From: Spirochaetota bacterium
GTDB lineage: Bacteria; Spirochaetota; Spirochaetia; DTKZ01
Assembly: GCA_026418195.1 (NCBI GenBank)
Contig: JAOABU010000125.1
Span: forward strand, 1 to 58,012
Direction of reading: 5' to 3'
Length of the DNA stretch: 58,012 nt
In this document: one piece after another, positions 18,288 to 26,874 of the stretch
Position numbering within the stretch: the stretch's first letter is position 1
Layout: each line of letters opens with the position of its first letter
Notes under the pieces: model-generated
What the model was told of the DNA's origin: nothing
The model's database searches: none
The model's input: the letters and a program-made list of their open reading frames with translations, nothing else
Made by a program: the position numbers and the translations under genes

Positions 18288-21200
18288 ATGTATACTACCT
18301 ATCATCGTTCTTTTTTTCAGATTCTGCTGACAGTTCTGATCTTGGGATCTCTTACAGTGGCCCATGGATTCTGCCAGGAATCACCCATCGCCTGGGATTC
18401 GATGGGAACCAATACGCCCTTCCAGATGTACCTGCAGACCCGGCATGAGAGTGTCTGTTCCCTTTCCATGAGTCGGGACGGCAAGTTCTTCATCACCATG
18501 AACGAGCATAGTTACAAGATCTGGAGGACCGACGATGGAGTACTGCTCCGCACTGTGGTTTGCGCTGCCACCCAGGGCGGGTTTTCTTCGGATGGGAATT
18601 ACGTAATTCTCTGGTCGGGGGGGTCTTTCTTTTACATGGGAGAACCCGGGTACTATACATCCCTGCAGGTTCGAAAGTCGAACGATGGTTCCCTTGTGCG
18701 GGAATTCAACCCAAAGATACCTGATGGGGGAAGAGCGGTCGTGTTCTGCCTGGATCCGAATGGTTCCCGAGTCGCATTGGGGTCCGAGAAAGGGGGAATC
18801 TTTCTGTACGATCCTGTGAAGGGCGTGCTTCTGCGGGAGTTTCGGAACGCGCATGAGGGGGGAATCGAAAGACTCCATTGGACAAAGGATGGGAAACTCA
18901 TGTCCGTCCATAAACAGATCCTCAAAGTCTGGGATGTTGCAGAAGGCAAGAACATCAAGAGTTACACGCTGAATGTCAGTTCTATCGAGGTTTTTATTTC
19001 GGATACCCTGGTTCTGGTGAAAAAGGATTCCGGTACCGTGGGACTGAACCTCGAGGACGGATCCATCCGGTATACGGTATCTTTAGGAGATTACAGCCGT
19101 TTGATAGTCAGTCCGGACGGAACCCTATCTGCCGCAAAGGTAGGCAATCGGATGATCGTAGTATTCGACGCGCAGACGGGAAAGATTAAGACCAAGCTCC
19201 GGGATTTCAGCTCTTCCACCTATGGGTTCGCCCATGCCTTTACCCCGGATGGGAAACGACTCCTGGCAGCTCATGATCCGATGCAGGATGGATCCACCCT
19301 GTCCCTGTGGGATGTTACGGAGGGAAAGAAGCTAGAATCCTTCAATCCCATACGTCTTGGATCGACTAAAGCCCTTGCGTTCCATGAGGGGGAAAAGCTC
19401 CTGGCAGTAGGGACCGATGAAGGGGTGGTGCTCTGGGACCTGAAAGAACTGCGACCCATCCATACATTCACGCCTCCCGGCACCTGGGTGATCGAAAAGA
19501 TTCGATTCTCTGAGGATGGAAAGAAGCTGTGGGTCCTCACTCCCTGGTCTTTAAGTATCTATGATCCCCGGAGTGGGAATCGACTGTTTTTGGATAAAGT
19601 TCCTCCCGCCACTCCGAATCAACCAACTTCGAGTCCCCTGTACAGCATGCTTCTGGCAGAGGACCATTCCGTAGTGGCGAAGAAGTACTACCGTGCGGAG
19701 GAAAACAAATGGATCATCGAGATCTATCAGTTACCCGGCATGACGCAGGTTCGGAAGCTGGAACTGGATTCCAGAGTCTTCAATGTAACGTCCGTAAGTT
19801 CGGCGGGAAAGTATCTGATTCTCGAGAACGAGAAATACCTTCAAAAAAAAGAACCCAAATACGCAGTCATGGAGAGCTCGAGCGGGAAATTCGCTTTTAT
19901 ACCGAATTATTACAGTATTTCAGCAGAACATAAACCCGTGTTCAATTCCAAAGGGAACCTGGTAAGCTACCCATATCGAGAACCTAATAAGTATACGAAT
20001 GAACTGGCTCTGTTCAACCTGGAACGTGAGACGGTAGAAAAGAGAATTCCTCTTACGAAAAGTATGTATCAGACATTTCAGGGTGGCTTTTTCTCCCCCG
20101 GGCCCTGGATTCTAGGGAATGATGGGGATAACCAGGATCAGGTGGTGTTGGTGGATAAGGGGAATCCTAATCGGACGAAGGCGATCCGGTATGGGGATCC
20201 TATGGTTCTCAAGGAAGCGCTGAGTAGCTCGGACGGGAAGAGGGTATTCGTGTGTGGGGAAGGGGTTACCCATATCCTGGAAGTGGAAACGGGGAAGCGG
20301 GTGAGTCTTGTGAGTTACGGATCCGAATGGGTGGTGTACACGGATGAGGGGTATTTTGACAGTTCGAGGAACGCGGGGGACATCATCAAGATGGTGAAGG
20401 GGATGACGGCGTGGAACATCGAGCAGTTTGCCTACCGGTACAACCGGCCGGACCTGATTTTGAATAGACTGGGAACGGGGGAACCGCGGGTGGTGAAGGA
20501 ACTGTACGCTCAGTTTCAGAGGAGGCTTAGGAAGGCGGGCTTAAGGGAGGATCAGCTGAAGGAGGAGTTTCATCTGCCGGAGGCCCGGATCCAACGGGTA
20601 GAGAGGAAGGGGGAGGATGTGGCTCTTACGGCGGAGCTTTTCGACAGTCGGTATGAGCTACGGCGGTACCAGGTGTACGTGAACGATGTGCCGTTACTGG
20701 GGGCAGTAGGGAAGGAGGTAACGGGGAGAGGGGTGGTGGTGTCGGAGAGGGTGAAGTTGGCGCCGGGGAGGAACAAGATCGAGGTGTCGGTGGTGAACGC
20801 TCAGGGGGTGGAGTCCTACCGGGCGGTGCGGTACGAGAGTTTGGAGGAGGAGCGGGCTGGGGACCTCTACTTTCTGGGGTTTGGGGTATCCCGGTACAGG
20901 GATGGGAGGTTGAACCTGCAGTATGCGGACAAGGACGTGAAGGACTTGGAGGGGATGTTTCGCCGGATGGAAGGGAAGGAGTACGAGAAGGTGAAGGCGC
21001 ACGTGTGGGTGAACGAAGGGGTGACGAAGCAGGCGCTGGAGGAGGCGAAGAAGATTCTTTTAGGGGGGAAGGTGGAGGATACGGTGGTGCTGTTCATTGC
21101 GGGGCATGGGATGCACGACACGGACAGGGATCTCACGTACTACTATCTGAGTCATGGGGCGGAGGTGAACAATCTGAAGGGGACCTGTATTGATTTTGCC

Positions 21201-21710
21201 GCTTTTGAGGAGTTGCTGCAGGGGATTCCGCAGCGGAAGAAGCTGTTTCTGATGGACACCTGCGAATCGGGGGACTTGGAGCCGGAGATGGTGGCGTCAT
21301 TGAGTGCGCAGGCGATTCCGGGTTCTTCAGCACGGGCGGTACGGGGGCTGACGGTGACGGGGACGCAGGAGGGTCGGCAGTCGCAGGTGCAGGCGTCCAT
21401 GTTCCGGGATCGATATCTGTACAACGATCTGAACCGACGTAGCGGAGCGATCGTGTTTTCCTCTTCCAAAGGGGGGGAGGTGTCGTACGAAGGGGGTCCG
21501 GTGAAGAACGGGTTTTTCACGGCGAAGATTCTGGAATGCGTGAAGGATTCGGAAGCGGATCAGGATGGGGATGAGGTGATCAGTTCGGACGAACTGCGGA
21601 AGTATGTGAGCCGGAAGGTGGCGGAGCTGAGCGAAGGGAAACAGAATCCGACGGTGGACCGGGACAACCTGTACCAGAAGGTGCAGTTGTCCCTACTACC
21701 TGAGAAATAG
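18288..21710 (+). CDS. Exported WD40-repeat caspase-like (C14) protein
   Basis: A signal peptide at residues 10-30 (ILLTVLILGSLTVAHG) is followed by about ten WD40-like blades (residues 50-680; for example VLLRTVV, GKKLESFNP, VVLWDLKEL). A beta-sandwich-like linker follows, then a caspase domain (about 855-1135) with catalytic His940 in IAGHGMH and Cys992 in MDTCESG. A C-terminal DRDNLYQKV tail ends the protein. From about base 20180 the coding strand turns strikingly G-rich with GTG/GGG/AAG codons, unlike the first half. A TTG at 18252 could extend it by 12 residues, but that overlaps the promoter. The protein probably acts outside the cytoplasm; its target is unknown. Confidence 0.88.
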   Translation: MYTTYHRSFFQILLTVLILGSLTVAHGFCQESPIAWDSMGTNTPFQMYLQTRHESVCSLSMSRDGKFFITMNEHSYKIWRTDDGVLLRTVVCAATQGGFSSDGNYVILWSGGSFFYMGEPGYYTSLQVRKSNDGSLVREFNPKIPDGGRAVVFCLDPNGSRVALGSEKGGIFLYDPVKGVLLREFRNAHEGGIERLHWTKDGKLMSVHKQILKVWDVAEGKNIKSYTLNVSSIEVFISDTLVLVKKDSGTVGLNLEDGSIRYTVSLGDYSRLIVSPDGTLSAAKVGNRMIVVFDAQTGKIKTKLRDFSSSTYGFAHAFTPDGKRLLAAHDPMQDGSTLSLWDVTEGKKLESFNPIRLGSTKALAFHEGEKLLAVGTDEGVVLWDLKELRPIHTFTPPGTWVIEKIRFSEDGKKLWVLTPWSLSIYDPRSGNRLFLDKVPPATPNQPTSSPLYSMLLAEDHSVVAKKYYRAEENKWIIEIYQLPGMTQVRKLELDSRVFNVTSVSSAGKYLILENEKYLQKKEPKYAVMESSSGKFAFIPNYYSISAEHKPVFNSKGNLVSYPYREPNKYTNELALFNLERETVEKRIPLTKSMYQTFQGGFFSPGPWILGNDGDNQDQVVLVDKGNPNRTKAIRYGDPMVLKEALSSSDGKRVFVCGEGVTHILEVETGKRVSLVSYGSEWVVYTDEGYFDSSRNAGDIIKMVKGMTAWNIEQFAYRYNRPDLILNRLGTGEPRVVKELYAQFQRRLRKAGLREDQLKEEFHLPEARIQRVERKGEDVALTAELFDSRYELRRYQVYVNDVPLLGAVGKEVTGRGVVVSERVKLAPGRNKIEVSVVNAQGVESYRAVRYESLEEERAGDLYFLGFGVSRYRDGRLNLQYADKDVKDLEGMFRRMEGKEYEKVKAHVWVNEGVTKQALEEAKKILLGGKVEDTVVLFIAGHGMHDTDRDLTYYYLSHGAEVNNLKGTCIDFAAFEELLQGIPQRKKLFLMDTCESGDLEPEMVASLSAQAIPGSSARAVRGLTVTGTQEGRQSQVQASMFRDRYLYNDLNRRSGAIVFSSSKGGEVSYEGGPVKNGFFTAKILECVKDSEADQDGDEVISSDELRKYVSRKVAELSEGKQNPTVDRDNLYQKVQLSLLPEK

Positions 21711-21761
21711 ATGATCCCTCGAAGAGGGACGAACAATTACCAATTACAAGGAGAAGGTACT

Positions 21762-22277
21762 ATGCAGGATGTGCGGAAGTTGAGGAAAGGGATGTTGATG
21801 TGTCTGGGATTGATTCTGTGGGTGGGAATGGCCCTGTACGGACAGACGCGGGGAAAGATCGATGTCGAGGGATATTTCAAGGACGTCAAGATCGATTCCG
21901 GGGTTAAGCTGGACAGCTGGACTCGAACCCGGATCGCCTATTTCCTGTACGATCTGGAGAAGAAGGATGTGGTGCGATTGATCCAGTATGCACAGCAGGG
22001 AGGTCTCTATGAAATGCTTGGGATAAAGACCGATCCCTTTGCCGCCGTTGGTAGTATCGATCCAGACCTTGCCGAAGACATGTTTCTGCGCTTCTGCTTC
22101 CTCGATGAGATAAAGAGTCTTTCCGAGATCACAGAGGTGAAGCTCTTGTCCGTTTTTGGAGACAAGGAAGGGGTCTCCGCGATCGGAGTGCAACTGACCC
22201 TGAAGAATAGGAAGAAGAGAAACTTCAGTCTTCATTACAACAGGGAAACTCATCTGTTCTATCAGTCATGGGGATAG
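21762..22277 (+). CDS. Small secreted protein of unknown function
   Basis: Protein of 171 residues with a signal peptide (GMLMCLGLILWVGMALYGQ) and a mature part rich in charged residues (VEGYFKDVKIDSGVKLDSW, FLYDLEKKDVVRLIQ). ATG 21762 follows AAGGAGAAGG. It lies about 50 bases after the caspase gene on the same strand and may share its transcript. No family is recognised. Codon use returns to the window's normal pattern, unlike the G-rich end of the caspase gene. Confidence 0.75.
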   Translation: MQDVRKLRKGMLMCLGLILWVGMALYGQTRGKIDVEGYFKDVKIDSGVKLDSWTRTRIAYFLYDLEKKDVVRLIQYAQQGGLYEMLGIKTDPFAAVGSIDPDLAEDMFLRFCFLDEIKSLSEITEVKLLSVFGDKEGVSAIGVQLTLKNRKKRNFSLHYNRETHLFYQSWG

Positions 22278-22324
22278 GAACAAGTGATTGAAGGAACGTG
22301 CGGTTTAGTGTACAACCTTCACTT

Positions 22325-23356
22325 ATGAAAGCTCTCGTTCACACAGCGCCAAATACGTTTGAACTGAAAGACGTGCCCAAACCTGTACCGAATCCAAATG
22401 AGGTGCTTGTGCGGGTAAAGGCCGTAGGCATTTGCGGTAGCGATGTGCACGGTATGACAGGTCACACAGGTCGGCGGATTCCCCCCATCATCATGGGGCA
22501 TGAGGCTTCCGGTGTGGTGGAAGCATGCGGCTCTATCGTTACCCGATGGAAGGTAGGGGATCGGGTTACCTTCGATTCCACCATCTACTGCAACGCTTGC
22601 GAATACTGCTTGCAGGGAAGGATTAACCTCTGCAACAACCGGATGGTGATGGGGGTTTCCTGCGCCGAATACCGTCGGGATGGTGCAATGGCCGAGTACG
22701 TGGTGGTGCCAGAGCACATTGTGTACAAATTACCGGAAGCCGTGTCCTTCCATCAGGGAGCTATGATCGAGCCACTCTCCATCTCCCTCCATGCGGTGAA
22801 TCGGGCACACCTGCGAATCGGGGATTCCGTGGTGGTAATGGGGTGTGGGATTATTGGGCTCATGGCGATCCAGTGTGCTCGACTCAATGGTGCGGGCACC
22901 ATCCTAGCTATTGACTTGAACGAAGCACGCCTAGAGATGGCCAAAAAAGTGGGGGCGGACCTAACCGTCAATCCCGCCAAGGGAAGCGCTTTGCAACAGA
23001 TCCTCGCTCACACTAATGGCAAAGGGGCGGATGCGGTTTTCGAGGCTGTGGGATTGGAAAAGACCCCGAACGAAGCTCTTTCCTATGTTCGGAAGGGAGG
23101 CAAGCTCGTGTTGATCGGAAACCTCGCTCCTACGGTACCCATCGGGCTACAGTCCATCGTGACCCGGGAAATCGACGTGTACGGTTCTGCCGCTTCCTCG
23201 GGGGAATACCAGACCTGCGTGGACCTCATTGGTTCGGGTAGGATCCAGGTGGATCCCTACATTAGCCAGGTGGCACCTTTAGAGGATGGGCAAGTGTGGT
23301 TCAATCGGCTTCTCTCAGGGAAAGAGCCTCTCTACAAGGTGATTTTAGAGCCCTAG
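22325..23356 (+). CDS. Zinc-dependent alcohol/polyol dehydrogenase
   Basis: Medium-chain dehydrogenase of 343 residues. The catalytic zinc site (CGSDVHG, GHEASG), the four structural-zinc cysteines (CNACEYCLQGRINLC) and a Rossmann motif (VMGCGIIGLMAIQ) followed by an acidic residue (AIDLNEAR), which favours NAD(H), are all present. It resembles sorbitol or galactitol-1-phosphate dehydrogenases; the substrate cannot be set. ATG 22325 gives the family start but lacks a ribosome site. GTG 22298 after AAGGA is an alternative. Confidence 0.88.
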   Translation: MKALVHTAPNTFELKDVPKPVPNPNEVLVRVKAVGICGSDVHGMTGHTGRRIPPIIMGHEASGVVEACGSIVTRWKVGDRVTFDSTIYCNACEYCLQGRINLCNNRMVMGVSCAEYRRDGAMAEYVVVPEHIVYKLPEAVSFHQGAMIEPLSISLHAVNRAHLRIGDSVVVMGCGIIGLMAIQCARLNGAGTILAIDLNEARLEMAKKVGADLTVNPAKGSALQQILAHTNGKGADAVFEAVGLEKTPNEALSYVRKGGKLVLIGNLAPTVPIGLQSIVTREIDVYGSAASSGEYQTCVDLIGSGRIQVDPYISQVAPLEDGQVWFNRLLSGKEPLYKVILEP

Positions 23357-23481
23357 AGTATACTGTGGGGAAAACTTAGAAACACCGAGATTCCATCCCT
23401 GCCTCTGTAAGGAAGAGTGCTCTATCTTAGATAGTTCCAATCACAGGCGAGCGGTGTTACCATCGAGGGCACTGGAACTTC
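23357..23481. other. Convergent intergenic gap, nothing assigned
   Basis: This 125-base gap lies between the dehydrogenase and nth genes. I see no clear intrinsic terminator or gene. A weak inverted pair (GTTCCA near 23435 and TGGAAC near 23473) is present. Confidence 0.3.
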
Positions 23482-24147
23482 CTACCTCTGGCGTGTTACC
23501 CCTACTTTAGGGCATTCCGGATCAAGGGGACAGGTGGAGCATCGAGGAGATTGGGGGGTGCATACGTGCTGTCCATATGCAACGAGCACTTCGTTGATGG
23601 GGATCCAGTACGGTTCAGGCAACACTTTCATGAGGGCATACTCCGTCTGTTCTGGTGTTCGGGTGGATACCCAGCCAAGACGGTTAGAGATCCTATGCAC
23701 GTGGGTATCCACGCAGATGGCAGGGATTCCGTACCCCAAGTTTAGGACGAGGTTTGCAGTTTTCCGCCCTACCCCCGGAAGACTCAGAAGTAAGTCCCGG
23801 TTGGCGGGAACTGACCCTTCAAACCGGTCGATCAGCTGTCGAGCGATCTCCTTCAGATTTTTCGCCTTCACTCTATAGAAGCCTACAGGGTAGATCAATG
23901 ACTGGATTTCTTCCTCGGGCAGATCAAGAAGGTCTTTCGGGGTGGGTGCTCGCTTTAAAAGTCGTTGGGAGGCTTCAAGGGTTACCTTGTCTTTGGTTCG
24001 TAAGGATAGGATCGTAGAAACTAGTATCCGAAAGGGATCCTGGGAAAACTCTCTCGCCACGATGGATACCGAGGGTAGGGTTGCACCTTCCAGACGGCCT
24101 CGCAGTAAGTGGAGGATCCGTTCCCAATCCCGAGGAGGAATGTCCAC
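23482..24147 (-). CDS. nth: Endonuclease III
   Basis: Base-excision repair glycosylase/AP lyase acting on oxidised pyrimidines. The helix-hairpin-helix LPGVGRKTANLVLN carries the catalytic lysine, the catalytic aspartate is in VDTHVHR, and the [4Fe-4S] loop C-x6-C-x2-C-x5-C is intact at the C-terminus. The length of 221 residues is normal. It starts at GTG 24147, a few bases after ispDF, as the last gene of the carD operon. Confidence 0.95.
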   Translation of the reverse strand: MDIPPRDWERILHLLRGRLEGATLPSVSIVAREFSQDPFRILVSTILSLRTKDKVTLEASQRLLKRAPTPKDLLDLPEEEIQSLIYPVGFYRVKAKNLKEIARQLIDRFEGSVPANRDLLLSLPGVGRKTANLVLNLGYGIPAICVDTHVHRISNRLGWVSTRTPEQTEYALMKVLPEPYWIPINEVLVAYGQHVCTPQSPRCSTCPLDPECPKVGVTRQR

Positions 24148-24153
24148 GATCTT

Positions 24154-25380
24154 CTATTCCTTCTGTTGGTCTGTGAAAGAATGATTCAGTGATGGAACTC
24201 CAACAGATTCCAGCAGAGCTACTGCATAGGCTTCGATGGCTTCCTGTTTTCCCACCGCGTCCTGTTTTTCCTTGGTCTTGCCTTTGACCGAGATTTGAGA
24301 GGGGGAAATTTGTAGATCCGTTGCTAAAGTCTGACAAATCTTTTCACGATAGGGAAGGAGTTTGGGGGTCTCCAACACCACCGTACAATCGAGGTTTATC
24401 ACCTTCCATCCAGCGCTCTGGATGAGGGATACTGCCTTCTGGAGTAGGATTCGGCTCGAAATATCTTTGTAAGCGGGATCTGAAGGTGGAAAATGGGACC
24501 CAATATCTCCGCAGCTAATGGCACCCAATAGTGCATCGATGATGGCATGGATCAACACATCCCCATCCGAGTGTCCCTCTTCGCCTTTTGGGGAAGGAAT
24601 AGCCACCCCTCCCACCCAAAGGGTTCGTTGTTCGACTAACCGATGGAGGTCGTATCCAAAACCAATCCGGTTGATCCGTTGTTTGCCACCTCCGGCTTGA
24701 TTTGCCATGTGGATGTCCTCCCAATACGTGATCTTCCGATTCGCTCTGTCGCCTTCAACCGTATGCACGTTTCCAATGTATCGATGGTAAATCTCTGTGT
24801 CGTCTAAGTATTCCTTGCCGTCGGTAGCTGCTAATAGGTGAGCTTCATAGATTTCAGGAAATCGAAACCCTTGGGGGGTTTGAATTCCTACGAAAGCCGA
24901 TCGATCCACATGCTCGGCTATGGTGCCATCCGGATGTAAGCGTTTGAGAGAGTCTACCAGGGGAACCACGGGAGCGCAGGCTCCATACTTCTGAGTTCCT
25001 TCGAACACCCGGAGAATGGTTTGGGGGTTCACCCAGGGCCGGGCTCCATCGTGGATTAGAACCGTAGAAGGTTCATAAGGGGATAACGCTTGGAGGCCAT
25101 TTCGTACGGAGCCCTGTCGGTTGCTTGCCCCTTCCACGAATAGGGTGTGTTGATGATGCCCAGGGTCCTGTAACCACAAAGCAAGGACCTGTCGGGCCTT
25201 ACTTACCCCTCCGGGAGGAATCGTGATGACAAACCAGTCGAAAAGACCTGTGGATTCGAACGTTCGGAGACATTGTTCCAATACGGAGGTATTACCGAGA
25301 AAGAGGTACTCTTTTTTTACGGAATTACCCATTCGGGTGCTGGACCCTGCTGCGGTGATCAGCACTGCATGCCGTTCCAC
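24154..25380 (-). CDS. ispDF: Bifunctional IspD/IspF isoprenoid enzyme
   Basis: Fusion of 2-C-methylerythritol 4-phosphate cytidylyltransferase (residues 1-230) and 2-C-methylerythritol 2,4-cyclodiphosphate synthase (residues 250-400) of the non-mevalonate pathway. IspD signatures are ITAAGSSTRMG, IHDGARP and TPQGF. IspF signatures are GFGYDLHRL, GHSDGDVLIHAI and DIGSHFPPSD. GTG 25380 (MERHAVLITAAG) lies 16 bases after the carD stop. A longer frame reaches 25458 but runs through the carD end and is rejected. IspDF fusions are well known in several bacterial groups. Confidence 0.95.
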   Translation of the reverse strand: MERHAVLITAAGSSTRMGNSVKKEYLFLGNTSVLEQCLRTFESTGLFDWFVITIPPGGVSKARQVLALWLQDPGHHQHTLFVEGASNRQGSVRNGLQALSPYEPSTVLIHDGARPWVNPQTILRVFEGTQKYGACAPVVPLVDSLKRLHPDGTIAEHVDRSAFVGIQTPQGFRFPEIYEAHLLAATDGKEYLDDTEIYHRYIGNVHTVEGDRANRKITYWEDIHMANQAGGGKQRINRIGFGYDLHRLVEQRTLWVGGVAIPSPKGEEGHSDGDVLIHAIIDALLGAISCGDIGSHFPPSDPAYKDISSRILLQKAVSLIQSAGWKVINLDCTVVLETPKLLPYREKICQTLATDLQISPSQISVKGKTKEKQDAVGKQEAIEAYAVALLESVGVPSLNHSFTDQQKE

Positions 25381-25396
25381 CTTGCACCTGCTTCCC

Positions 25397-26041
25397 TTAG
25401 TACTCGAAAGATTCTTCCTCTTCTTCCTCTTCTTCCTCCTCCAGATCGAAGGTTTCATCCAGGTCCGGCTCGTCTTCGTCTCCGAGAGAAGAGGTATGGC
25501 TAGATTTTACTTTTTCCGGTGCTTCTGCTTCCAGTTTGGAAAAGATCATGTGTTCGATCTCTTCCTTACGCAAGCCTAGAGAGTAAGAAATTTCGTCCAC
25601 CAGGAGCTTCAACGCACTATCGAACAATTTCCGCTCCAGGATGGGGAGTTCCTTGATCTTGGAACGATGGTACAGCGTCCGAACTACCTGAGCAATGTCA
25701 ATTACGCTACCCTGCTTGAGGAGATCCAAATTCATCTGGTACCGGAGTTTCCAATCTGTAGGAACCGGTTCGTACTCCTCTGAAATGAAGTTCAGAGCTT
25801 TTTCAGCTTCTTCTTTGCTTACGATCGCTCGTATACCCAAGGATTCTGCTTTCTCTACGGGAACCATTACTGTCATGTCAGAGACTTCTAGGTATATGAC
25901 GTAGTAGAGGAGTTTTTTATCCTTGAAGGGTCTTTCCTCTATAGAAACGATTTTTCCTACTCCTTGCAAAGGATATACAACTTGTTGGTTTAGTTTGAAG
26001 GGTGTATGATACGATACAGAAGTATTCGAGTGATGACTCAT
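25397..26041 (-). CDS. CarD-family transcription regulator with acidic tail
   Basis: RNA-polymerase-binding regulator. The N-terminal CarD/TRCF-interaction domain (about residues 10-75: NQQVVYPLQGVGKIVSIEE, VPVEKAESLGIRAI) is followed by the helical DNA-binding part (WKLRYQMNLDLLKQGSVIDIAQVVRTLYHRS). An acidic tail of about 35 residues ends in a run of glutamates, which is unusual. ATG 26041 has no ribosome site, and the promoter -10 box ends eight bases upstream, so the mRNA is probably leaderless. It heads an operon with ispDF and nth. Confidence 0.93.
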   Translation of the reverse strand: MSHHSNTSVSYHTPFKLNQQVVYPLQGVGKIVSIEERPFKDKKLLYYVIYLEVSDMTVMVPVEKAESLGIRAIVSKEEAEKALNFISEEYEPVPTDWKLRYQMNLDLLKQGSVIDIAQVVRTLYHRSKIKELPILERKLFDSALKLLVDEISYSLGLRKEEIEHMIFSKLEAEAPEKVKSSHTSSLGDEDEPDLDETFDLEEEEEEEEEESFEY

Positions 26042-26049
26042 AGAGTACA

Positions 26050-26078
26050 AGTATACAAAAAAATAGTTCTCGAGTCAA
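26050..26078 (-). promoter_or_regulatory. Strong promoter of carD-ispDF-nth
   Basis: Read on the minus strand, TTGACT (26078-26073) and TATACT (26055-26050) have a 17-base spacer, near consensus. Transcription is predicted to start within about three bases of ATG 26041. Confidence 0.75.
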
Positions 26079-26130
26079 AGGGGTTAAATCTCTAAAGAAT
26101 CTCTAATTATTGGATACAGGCGGTGTCAGT

Positions 26131-26874
26131 GTGGATAGAATCAACCTGAAGAGATTCCTTCTCTTTTTTATTAGTTTACTAGGCCTTTTCGTTTCCCTGT
26201 ACCTGGTTTTCCGGTATCGATCAGAATTAAGCCTTCTGTACTCATCTCCCTATGCCCTCAGAATCTACATTCGGGAATGGGGCATCTACGGGCCATTGCT
26301 GTTTATTGGATTACAGATCCTGCAGGTGATCGTGTTCATTATCCCCGGCGAGATCACCCAACTAACAGGTGGTTACCTCTTCGGATTCTGGTTTGGATTG
26401 TTCTATTCCCTTGTTGGCATCACCCTTGGAGCAATGTTCAATTTTTTTGTGGCCAAGGTGTTGGGCAAACCAGTGGTTTTAAAAATCTTTGGCCGGGAGA
26501 AGGTGGAAAAGTTTGTTGACCTGATGGAATCGAGTCAGGCGAAAGGGGTTCTATTATTTCTCTTCATTCTTCCTGGATTCCCCAAGGATCTACTCTGTTA
26601 CGTGGTAGGGCTCACTCGATACCGATTTCTCTATTTTCTTCTTGTTTCTACCCTAGGACGATTACCGGGTTTAGTGATCAGTAGTTACTTAGGCGATGCG
26701 GCTGCTCTTTATGCATGGAAGGAGGCAAGTATTGCTCTGGTCATAGGGGTTGTTCTGTTTGCGTTAGGATTGTGGGGTAGAAAGAAGTTTCTTTCCCGGC
26801 ATTCGAGACTCAAAACCCCTGCGACAGAAGGGGAAGGATCTCATTCCTCTGGATCACCCCCGGAAGAGGTTTGA
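26131..26874 (+). CDS. TVP38/TMEM64 (VTT-domain) membrane protein
   Basis: Integral membrane protein of 247 residues with about five to six hydrophobic segments and the VTT/DedA-like signature (FIIPGEITQLTGGYLFGFWFG, LGAMFNFFVAKVLGKP, LFILPGFPKDLLCYVVGLT). Related proteins move or scramble lipids, though the substrate is not defined. GTG 26131 is the likely start (MDRINLKRF); TTG 26110 is an alternative. The last 65 bases overlap the end of the converging binding-protein gene. Confidence 0.85.
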   Translation: MDRINLKRFLLFFISLLGLFVSLYLVFRYRSELSLLYSSPYALRIYIREWGIYGPLLFIGLQILQVIVFIIPGEITQLTGGYLFGFWFGLFYSLVGITLGAMFNFFVAKVLGKPVVLKIFGREKVEKFVDLMESSQAKGVLLFLFILPGFPKDLLCYVVGLTRYRFLYFLLVSTLGRLPGLVISSYLGDAAALYAWKEASIALVIGVVLFALGLWGRKKFLSRHSRLKTPATEGEGSHSSGSPPEEV

